From Chloroflexota bacterium (GTDB lineage Bacteria; Chloroflexota; Anaerolineae; Aggregatilineales; UBA3940), in the NCBI GenBank assembly GCA_010092885.1, contig JAADYX010000255.1, forward strand, positions 1 through 38,785: a stretch of DNA of 38,785 nt, given 5' to 3'. Positions 24,640-31,786 of the stretch are shown piece by piece (the stretch's first letter is position 1; every line of letters starts with the position of its first letter). The notes under the pieces are model-generated. The model was not told where the DNA came from and searched no databases. It worked only from the letters and a program-made list of their open reading frames with translations. A program made the position numbers and the translations under genes.

Positions 24640-25925
24640 GCCTGGTCTCCGTTTAGCGGCACAAACCAGCCGATTGTGCGATTGTTCGGGTGTAGGATTT
24701 CAGCGGCAACACGCCTGACATCATCAAGGGTGACGGCCATCAGTTTATCCAGAAATGTCTCGAACCAGGTGTAGTCGCCGACCAGCGTCTCAGCATAGCC
24801 CAGCCAGAAGCCCTGGCTGCTGACGCTCTCGCTGTCATACGCGAACAACGCTTTGGTCTGCTTACGGGCTTTTTCAAATTCCCGTTCAGAGATATCGCCT
24901 GCTGCTGCCCTGTCCAGCTCAGCCAGCAGTGCGGCCTCAACCTCAGCGGGTGTGCGCCCGCTGCGCACCGTCGTCGAGAAGGTGTACAGGTACGGGTCGA
25001 TGGTAGCCATTACACCACCGTTGGCCGATGTTGCCAGGTCCGTTTCAACCAGAGCCCGGTACAGACGCGAGGTCTTATTACTGGTGTACGCCGTGCTCAT
25101 AAAGTTGAAGCTGCTCGCCCCGCTGATGATGGTATCCAGCACGGCCAGCGCGAAGAAGTCCGGGTGGGTGACTTCAAGGGCGCGGTATGCAACCGAAACA
25201 TGGGCAGTGTTCCCCTCACGGTTGAGCACAAACCGGCGTTCGCCGTACTGTGGTGGTTCAGGGCGCTTGACTTCCGCCACCGGTTCGCCTGCCGGGATGT
25301 CACCAAAGAGCCGCTCGATATCATCCAGACGCTGCTGTGTGTCGACAGCCCCGACCAAAACTACTGTGGCATTGTTGGGCGCATAGTATTGCCTGTAGTG
25401 CTCATACAGATCGTCGCGGGAAATCGTCTGCAGATCGATAGTGTCCCCGATGATGGTTTTCCGGTAGGGATGTACGCGGAAAGCCTGTGCGATCAATTCT
25501 TCATAGAGCAGCCACTGCGGCGAGTTTTCCGACCCGCTGCGCTCCGAGAGGATCACCGTGCGCTCGGATTCGACCTCGTCCGGGTCGAAGCGCGAGTTGA
25601 GCATACGGTCTGCCTCAAGCTCCAGTGCAATGTCAATCGAGTGGGCGGGCATCACCTCGAAGTACGTGGTCCAGTCAACGTAGGTCCAGGCATTCCAGCC
25701 ACCACCCTGGCGAGAGATGAGCTTGTCCAACTCGCTGGGAGGGTACGTCGGTGTGCCCTTAAACTGCATATGTTCCACCCAGTGGGAGATCCCCGTGCGG
25801 CCTGGGAGTTCATTGCGACTGCCGACCCGGTACCATGTCCAGAAGGAGGCCACCGGCGCATGGTGCACCTCCTTGATGATCACGGTCAGGCCGTTGTCGA
25901 GTTGGGTTTTCAGAATGTCAGTCAT
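24636..25925 (-). CDS. M16 family zinc metallopeptidase, catalytic subunit
   Basis: A 429-residue zinc peptidase of the pitrilysin/processing-peptidase family. The inverted zinc motif H-x-x-E-H is His48-W-V-Glu51-His52 in G-I-S-H-W-V-E-H-M. The downstream metal Glu fits the E-A-D-R-M...E-V-E-S-E-R region about 75 residues later. It has no signal peptide, so it probably acts in the cytoplasm on peptides. The next gene encodes a non-catalytic M16 subunit and overlaps by four bases; together they fit an M16B heterodimer. Its start shares one base with the ugd stop (TGATG). Confidence 0.93.
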   Translation of the reverse strand: MTDILKTQLDNGLTVIIKEVHHAPVASFWTWYRVGSRNELPGRTGISHWVEHMQFKGTPTYPPSELDKLISRQGGGWNAWTYVDWTTYFEVMPAHSIDIALELEADRMLNSRFDPDEVESERTVILSERSGSENSPQWLLYEELIAQAFRVHPYRKTIIGDTIDLQTISRDDLYEHYRQYYAPNNATVVLVGAVDTQQRLDDIERLFGDIPAGEPVAEVKRPEPPQYGERRFVLNREGNTAHVSVAYRALEVTHPDFFALAVLDTIISGASSFNFMSTAYTSNKTSRLYRALVETDLATSANGGVMATIDPYLYTFSTTVRSGRTPAEVEAALLAELDRAAAGDISEREFEKARKQTKALFAYDSESVSSQGFWLGYAETLVGDYTWFETFLDKLMAVTLDDVRRVAAEILHPNNRTIGWFVPLNGDQA

Positions 25926-27349
25926 CAGACGCCTTCAATATGAACTGCTTCTTCCGTGGATTGTACTTCAAGGGGTTTGTGAGTGTAGGGCGAACCAACT
26001 GCCAGATAACCGTAGCCCATCTCGACCAGTTCGTAGAAGTCCGGGATCATGCGCCGCCCATCAATGATCAGGTACGGTGGTGTGACGGTGGCTTCAATGG
26101 TGGTAGACAGACCGCGGAACTCCTCCCAATCGGTGGAGATGAACAGCATATCGCTGCCGCGGATGGCTTCTTCAGCCGAGTCATAGTAGCTGATCTTCTC
26201 AAACAGATGGTTTCTCTGCGGATCGAAGTAATGGCGCGCTTCGTCGTTGGCCAGCGGGTCATAGGCACGGATTGATGCCACACCCCGGCCGAGCAGGGCT
26301 TCGACGACCTTCAGTGATGAGGAGTCACGCATGTCATTGGTGCGCTTTTTGAAGGCCAACCCCAACAGCGCAACCGTCTTGTTGTTGAAGGTTGCACCCG
26401 CTTCGACGATCGCCCGGTCAATGAGATAGACTTTTTGGAATTCGTTGATCTGGTAGACCGACTCCAGCAGGTGGGTCTGCTGCCCGGCGACCTTAAGCTG
26501 GTGGATCAGCGATTGGATATCCTTGCCGAAGCACGAACCACCCGCTCCGTTAGACACATACGATCCCCAGGTGCTGATGCGCGCGTCGGCAGTGACCCCC
26601 TTCTTGAGGTCCTCCATCACGATGTTGGCCATGCTTTCCGCCAGCCGCGCGCCCACACCATTCCAGAAGGAGATGTAGGTCAGCAGCAGCGTGTTGGCCA
26701 CATACTTGATCGCTTCAGCTGTTTCGGGTGTGGTCTCGATGTAACGAATGCGGACGTGGTCAACGAACTGTGAATATACTCGCTGCAAAATGCGGAAGTC
26801 CTCATCCGTATCCGCACCGACCACCACTCGGTCCGGATGGCGGGATTTTTCCACCGCGTTACCCTCGGGCAGGAACTCCGGATTGGAGGCGATGCCGGCA
26901 TTGGGTACGTTGTGGTCGTGCAGCACGCCTTCCAGAGTGCGGCACGTTCCCACGGGCACAGTGCTCTTGTTGATGATCACGACACGTTTGGTGTTCTCAC
27001 GGACGGCCAGCAGGCTGGCGAGGTAGTTTAGAGCGTCCAGGTAGTAGCTCATGTTGGTTGAGCCATCCAGGTTGGGCGGCGTCGGCAGACACATAAAGAT
27101 CGCGTCCACGCCCTCGATAACCGCTTCGAGGTCCGTGGTGAAGTGCAGATACTTTCCATGTGTCTCCTTGATGATATCAACCAGCCCCGGCTCGTTGACA
27201 TACTGCTCAATCGCGTCGCGCTCTGTCGTGGCAAAGGCCTGTATACGTGCCTCGTCGATATCGTAGGCATACACCTGATGCCCGTATTCCGCACAGATGG
27301 CCGCGTGCGGCAGCCCAACGAAGCCCGTTCCAACAACAATGATCTTCAT
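25925..27349 (-). CDS. UDP-glucose/GDP-mannose dehydrogenase family protein (probable UDP-glucose 6-dehydrogenase)
   Basis: A 474-residue NAD-dependent dehydrogenase that oxidises a nucleotide-sugar twice, most likely UDP-glucose to UDP-glucuronate. The NAD motif G-T-G-F-V-G is at 7-12, K-S-T-V-P-V-G-T at 128-135, Lys215 and Asn219 in A-E-A-I-K-Y-V-A-N-T, and the catalytic thiol Cys273 in G-G-S-C-F-G-K-D. Sequence alone does not exclude a UDP-GlcNAc or UDP-ManNAc dehydrogenase. A UDP-glucuronate-epimerase-like gene (33680-34647), nearby though in another operon, supports UDP-glucuronate as product. It is the first gene of the minus-strand run. AGGA precedes the ATG. Confidence 0.92.
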   Translation of the reverse strand: MKIIVVGTGFVGLPHAAICAEYGHQVYAYDIDEARIQAFATTERDAIEQYVNEPGLVDIIKETHGKYLHFTTDLEAVIEGVDAIFMCLPTPPNLDGSTNMSYYLDALNYLASLLAVRENTKRVVIINKSTVPVGTCRTLEGVLHDHNVPNAGIASNPEFLPEGNAVEKSRHPDRVVVGADTDEDFRILQRVYSQFVDHVRIRYIETTPETAEAIKYVANTLLLTYISFWNGVGARLAESMANIVMEDLKKGVTADARISTWGSYVSNGAGGSCFGKDIQSLIHQLKVAGQQTHLLESVYQINEFQKVYLIDRAIVEAGATFNNKTVALLGLAFKKRTNDMRDSSSLKVVEALLGRGVASIRAYDPLANDEARHYFDPQRNHLFEKISYYDSAEEAIRGSDMLFISTDWEEFRGLSTTIEATVTPPYLIIDGRRMIPDFYELVEMGYGYLAVGSPYTHKPLEVQSTEEAVHIEGV

Positions 27350-27631
27350 ACGTCCTATCCTGTGATCACGTTTTGCATGCGCGTTACTCTACCGAATATC
27401 ACTGCCTTTGACGAGGTATCGGCTGTCCCACCATACGGATTAGCGGAAAAACGCACTCAAGACCTCATGGGGATGCTGAGCGCGGCGCGTCGGCGCATTC
27501 TGTGGCATACTACCCCTGACGACTACTTGACCGTGACCACAACGCGACAATTAACGTCAGACGCGCCGGGGCATCGGCGCATATTGCAAGAGGCGAAGTC
27601 AGTCTATCCTCAGATAGCATTGCCGTTGACA
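27350..27631. other. Intergenic region without a convincing gene
   Basis: This divergent region between ugd (-) and the large sensor gene (+) holds no gene I can support. A reading frame from about 27377 to 27688 on the plus strand exists but shows no family, no ribosome-binding site and runs through the hairpin at its end. It must contain both promoters; the only plus-strand candidate is TTGACC (27527-27532) with a poor -10. Confidence 0.5.
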
Positions 27632-27669
27632 GCAGAAGCCCCCGCCCTTAGGCGTGGGGAGTATGTCAC
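27632..27669 (+). mobile_element. Hairpin resembling an IS200/IS605 (IS1341-type) right end, relic
   Basis: The sequence GAAGCCCCCGCCCTTAGG followed by CGTGGGGAGTATGTCAC forms a hairpin (27639-27646 with 27651-27659, 8 pairs, one bulged T, loop CTTA). Its flanks GAAG and GAGTATGTCAC match the right-end pattern I know from IS200/IS605-family elements with tnpB. No tnpA or tnpB coding sequence remains beside it, so this would be a solo end or an omega-RNA-like relic. The identification rests on memory of the motif, not on a search. Confidence 0.45.
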
Positions 27670-27692
27670 AATTCTCTCAGGAGTGTGACCCA

Positions 27693-30600
27693 TTGTTTGA
27701 ACAGATTCTTGACCTATTCGGGCAGCCTCCGGGCAGCCTTGTCTATCATTTCATCGTTTTGTTCGCTGTGCAGGCGGCACTTGCGATCAGTGTGGGTCAA
27801 CTGCTGCGTGACAGAAAGAGCGGAACCGCGCGTCTCGTTGTGGCCACGGGCGTTATCTGCTTTGTGCGTTTCGTTATACTGGCAGCGGCCTGGCTGACCT
27901 GGCAGGGTGTGCTGGCTCGCGATCTGCTGCTGCCCCCGATTGAGCGCGCAGTTGACACAGTAACGGTGATCGCGGCGGCCTGGCTGGTCATCACCATGAA
28001 AAAATCCGACCTGTTGGAAAGCGATCCTTTTCCAGATGCGGCAGCGGCCGTCCTGGTGAGCATGACGGCCGCGGGCTTTGTGGGCACATATTACTACTGG
28101 TCCTTTGCTGATGGGCAAACGTTCAACGGCCAGATCCTTGATTATGTGTGGAGCAGTGCACAGATCGTTGTGGCAGCAGGTGGCCTCATCTGGATGGTGA
28201 CTCGCGCCCGCTACCTCTATGATCCGTTTCTGAAGGGTCTCATCCTGATTGTGCTGGGGTCGGCTTCCGCTTTGCACGTCATTCAACCGGTCTTTGGCGA
28301 TGTGCCTGCCGCCATCCGCCTTGGGCAGTTAATCGCCATTCCGATGGTGACTGCTATGGCCTACCGGCATGTCGTCGAACAACTCCTCCATTACGATGAT
28401 TTTGTCCCAAGCCGCCGCGCTCTGATGGGCGAGGACACCATCGCATCCACACCGCTGCCGCCAGTACCGGAGACGCCGCAGACCCCGCCTGAAATCGAGA
28501 CCCCGCCTGAGGCGCTACAAGAGACAGTACGCGCGCCAGAACCTCAACCGGAAGTTCCCATGATCCAACCATCCGGGCAGCAGGTCACCGTGCTGGAGGT
28601 GGTTGAGGCACTTGAGCATCTCCTCTCCACATTGGAAGAACGCGAGATCATCCGCGAGGCACCGCGAACCATAGCCACTGCGCTCAAAGCGGATGTGGCG
28701 ATGCTTGCCGTCATCGATGAGCAGGCGCAGGAAGTCGGTATCGTCGGCGGGTACGACAACATCGCACAGTCCTATCTGCCCGCCGCCATCCTGGATCTGG
28801 CCGGGCAGCCCAGCATGGTCAACGCGCTGGGCCGTCTGCGGCAGATGCGCCTTACTCCGCAGCGCAACCGGCGCGAACTACGCAGCCTGTATGAAAATTT
28901 GGGCATTACGCACGAAGGCCCCACCTACCTACAACCCCTGACCCAGCGCGATGAGCGCATCGGCCTGATCGTAGTGGGGTCGCCCTATTCAGAGCGGCTG
29001 TTGAGCAACGAGGAGCGCAACCTGCTCGACCGGCTTGGGCCCCTTGTCACTGCCTCCCTGCTCAACGCCGAACGGTACGAGGACGCGCGTGAAGAGGTGG
29101 ATACCATCACGCAGTCAGAAGGGGCCCGGCTGGCGAACCTCTCCGATGAACTGACAGCAGCCAAAGCCGAACTGAGTGCATCAAAGCGGCAGATCGAGGA
29201 GATGAAGGTCTACATCCGCGATATGCACCGCGAGCTGCAATCCGGAGCGGATGCACAAGAGCAGGCCCAACAGCAGACTGAGGCACTGCTCGCGGAACTG
29301 GAACGGCTGCGCGATGAAGCCCAACAGGCTGATGTGCTGCGCGAACGGCTCGATGCGCTGCAAACCCGCCTTTCAGAAGCTGAGGCAAAGAACGAGGATG
29401 CCGGCGTTCTGGCTGAGGAAGTGGCTCAACTGAGAGAAGACAACGCGCGCCTGCGCGAACAGGCCCAGCAGCGCGGCCTGGAACTGGAGCGTCTGAAGGT
29501 GGAGCGGGCCGCCTTACCGGCTGCTGCTGCACCCGAAGAACAGGCTTTGTTGCAGCAGCAGCTCGATGAACTGCGCAGCGCCTCACAGGTGGAGATCGCC
29601 TCGCTGCGCACCCGGCTGGCTCAGGCTGCTATCAGCCAGCAGGAAGTGGTCCTGCTGCAGGAGCAACTTGGCGCAAAGACCCGCGAACTGGTCGATATGC
29701 AGACCGAGCTCACTGAGGCGCGCATCAAACTGGAAAAACAACGCGAACGCATGCTCAGCGGTGCAGGCGAGACCGAGGCTCTGCTTGAACTGGAACAGCT
29801 AACAACCCAACAGGCACAGGAGATCTCCCGGCTGCGTGACGAACTCGACGATCTGCGCGCCGGCAGTGATGGCGCACAGGCGGAGTCGCTGGATCGGGAG
29901 GCGATTAGCCAGCTGGAGGCACAGCTCACCGACCGCAATGCCCTCATTGATATGTTGGAAGATCAGCTGGACGAGAAATCCCGGGCTATCAGCGACCTGC
30001 GCACCATGATGAGTGAAATTGATACGATCCTGGGCCGCCTTGAACGCGAGCTCTCCGAGAAGACGGTTGAAGTTGTGGAACTTCAGTCCAGCCTGGCAGA
30101 TGTGCGGACCCGTTCACGCGAGCGCATCGCCGAACTGGAGAACCAACTTGTGGCGGGTGATGAAGCCTCGCGGGATGGTGCATCGCAGGCCCAGCTAGAC
30201 GCGCTGGAGGCTGAACTCCAACAGAGCCGTTTGCGCCTGGAAGCCCTTATCGAGCAGCTAGACGACTCCCAGGCCACTGTCCGCGAGATGGAGGCTCGTC
30301 TGCTGGAAAGCACCCGTGCGGTGGATGAAGCGCTTTACGAGGCCCAACAGGTTGATTCCCGCAGTGAGGTCATCGCGTCATTGGCTCAGGAGCTGCGAAC
30401 GCCGATGAGCTCGATCATGGGCTATACGGAGCTGCTGCTGCGTGAGTCGGTCGGCATCCTTGGGACTGCACAGCGCAAATTTCTACAGCGCGTGAAGGCC
30501 AATACAGAGCGCATGAATGCGTTGCTGGATGATATGATCCGTGTGACGGCTGTTGATACCGGCCGCGTGGAGCTCTCACCGCAGCGGGTTGATGTTGTTT

Positions 30601-31088
30601 ACACCGTTGAGGAGGCGATCACCAGTGTGACCAACCAGTTCCGCGAGAAAGGCATTCTGCTGCGGATGAACCTTGCTGAGGATATTCCGCCGCTTACTGC
30701 TGACCGCGATGCGCTGTTGGAGATATTGGGGCATCTGCTTTCCAATGCCGGTTTGGCCTCACCGGTTGGCAGTGAGGTCTATCTGACGGTGGGGCCGCAG
30801 CACGCCAAACTGCGCCGTGATGGTGACATTGTGGAAGCGGACTGCTTGTACATTGCTGTAGAAGACTCGGGGGGTGGTATTGACCCTGATGACGTGGATC
30901 GGGTGTTTGTACGCAAATACCGGGCTGACAATCCACTCATTGAAGGCCTGGGGGATACAGGCGTGAGCCTGTCGCTGACAAGAGCGCTGGTTGAAGCACA
31001 TGAGGGCAACATCTGGACCAAAAGTGAGAAAGGCATTGGCACAACCTTCCATGTGCTGCTGCCGTTGAATGCCGCTGAGGTAGAATGA
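27693..31088 (+). CDS. Large membrane sensor, histidine-kinase-like but lacking the phospho-acceptor His
   Basis: A protein of 1131 residues. In order: about seven membrane helices (15-240), a Pro/Thr-rich linker (about 245-290), a GAF domain (about 294-469), a very long Gln/Glu/Arg/Leu coiled coil (about 470-886), a HisKA-like dimerisation segment (about 890-960) and a HATPase domain (about 1000-1131). The H-box reads S-L-A-Q-E-L-R-T-P-M: Gln899 occupies the His position. The N-box keeps an Asn (L-L-S-N-A), the G1 box reads D-S-G-G-G-I, but the G2 region (D-T-G-V-S-L-S-L) departs from G-x-G-x-G. It may bind ATP but probably cannot autophosphorylate on His. TTG 27693 has AGGAG at 27679-27683; earlier GTG/ATG codons lie in the mobile-element-like hairpin. 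It is coupled to the next gene (ATGA). Confidence 0.85.
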   Translation: MFEQILDLFGQPPGSLVYHFIVLFAVQAALAISVGQLLRDRKSGTARLVVATGVICFVRFVILAAAWLTWQGVLARDLLLPPIERAVDTVTVIAAAWLVITMKKSDLLESDPFPDAAAAVLVSMTAAGFVGTYYYWSFADGQTFNGQILDYVWSSAQIVVAAGGLIWMVTRARYLYDPFLKGLILIVLGSASALHVIQPVFGDVPAAIRLGQLIAIPMVTAMAYRHVVEQLLHYDDFVPSRRALMGEDTIASTPLPPVPETPQTPPEIETPPEALQETVRAPEPQPEVPMIQPSGQQVTVLEVVEALEHLLSTLEEREIIREAPRTIATALKADVAMLAVIDEQAQEVGIVGGYDNIAQSYLPAAILDLAGQPSMVNALGRLRQMRLTPQRNRRELRSLYENLGITHEGPTYLQPLTQRDERIGLIVVGSPYSERLLSNEERNLLDRLGPLVTASLLNAERYEDAREEVDTITQSEGARLANLSDELTAAKAELSASKRQIEEMKVYIRDMHRELQSGADAQEQAQQQTEALLAELERLRDEAQQADVLRERLDALQTRLSEAEAKNEDAGVLAEEVAQLREDNARLREQAQQRGLELERLKVERAALPAAAAPEEQALLQQQLDELRSASQVEIASLRTRLAQAAISQQEVVLLQEQLGAKTRELVDMQTELTEARIKLEKQRERMLSGAGETEALLELEQLTTQQAQEISRLRDELDDLRAGSDGAQAESLDREAISQLEAQLTDRNALIDMLEDQLDEKSRAISDLRTMMSEIDTILGRLERELSEKTVEVVELQSSLADVRTRSRERIAELENQLVAGDEASRDGASQAQLDALEAELQQSRLRLEALIEQLDDSQATVREMEARLLESTRAVDEALYEAQQVDSRSEVIASLAQELRTPMSSIMGYTELLLRESVGILGTAQRKFLQRVKANTERMNALLDDMIRVTAVDTGRVELSPQRVDVVYTVEEAITSVTNQFREKGILLRMNLAEDIPPLTADRDALLEILGHLLSNAGLASPVGSEVYLTVGPQHAKLRRDGDIVEADCLYIAVEDSGGGIDPDDVDRVFVRKYRADNPLIEGLGDTGVSLSLTRALVEAHEGNIWTKSEKGIGTTFHVLLPLNAAEVE

Positions 31089-31786
31089 ACCAGTCGCCGA
31101 ACCGCTGGCAGCAGGCCCTCGCCGGGATAACAGTGCTGATCGTGGTGGTGACAACAATCGCCGGTGCGCTCCTGCTTGCCCTGAGCGATGATCCTGCGGT
31201 TGTGGGGCAGCGGCCGCCCACAGCAACCCGGATCGTGCTCTCGACTATCGCGCTGCAAACTGCGACGATCACTCCATCGGCTACGCTGACCCCTACGGCA
31301 ACCCCTACGCAGGCGGAAACCGCGACACAGACAGAGACCACCACGGCTACCAACACACACCAGCCCACTCCTCGCCGCCCGACGCACACGCCGCAGCCTA
31401 CTGCCACGCGCGGACTGCCCATCGCCACAACAGGGCCCGGCCCCACGCAGACCACAACCACAACCGATGGGGCATGCAGCTATCCCGGCTCCACCATATA
31501 CGAGCCGCTGCCGGGCGAAATCCTGACGGACATCACGCCGGTAGTTGGTACAGCCGTCTATCCCGATTTTTCCTTCTATAAGTTTGAGATCCGCCCACGC
31601 GGCAGTGACTCGAATGACTATCTAACAGCTGTCACCCGGGAGCAGGCCAAACCAAACCGCAGCATCCTGTGGGAGTTTGACACCCGCGCCTATCCCAACG
31701 GCGACTACTGGCTGCGGTTGGTTGTGGTGGACAGCACCGGCAACTATCCTGAACGCTGTGCGATCCTTATTACCATTCGCAATTAA
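31085..31786 (+). CDS. Membrane-anchored extracellular protein with Thr/Pro stalk and Ig-like domain
   Basis: A 233-residue protein. One membrane helix (about residues 12-33, L-A-G-I-T-V-L-I-V-V-V-T-T-I-A-G) serves as an uncleaved anchor. Residues about 42-125 are a Thr/Pro/Ala-rich stalk, low in complexity and probably extended. The C-terminal domain (about 130-233) has one Cys near each end and the pattern P-x-x-G-E-I-L...G-T-A-V-Y-P-D-F-S-F-Y-K-F-E, like the Ig-like ligand or carbohydrate-contact domains common in Chloroflexota surface proteins. The function is unknown. It overlaps the sensor gene by four bases, so the two are made together and may work together. It is convergent with the next gene. 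Confidence 0.8.
   Translation: MNQSPNRWQQALAGITVLIVVVTTIAGALLLALSDDPAVVGQRPPTATRIVLSTIALQTATITPSATLTPTATPTQAETATQTETTTATNTHQPTPRRPTHTPQPTATRGLPIATTGPGPTQTTTTTDGACSYPGSTIYEPLPGEILTDITPVVGTAVYPDFSFYKFEIRPRGSDSNDYLTAVTREQAKPNRSILWEFDTRAYPNGDYWLRLVVVDSTGNYPERCAILITIRN

Noticed and set aside
27377-27688. Possible small plus-strand gene between ugd and the sensor gene
   Set aside because: There is no ribosome-binding site or known domain, and the frame runs through the hairpin that looks like a mobile-element end. A TnpB C-terminus was considered, but no zinc-finger or catalytic motif is present.
31220-31470. Tandem repeat or recombination hot spot
   Set aside because: The low-complexity DNA simply encodes a Thr/Pro stalk and has no regular repeat unit.
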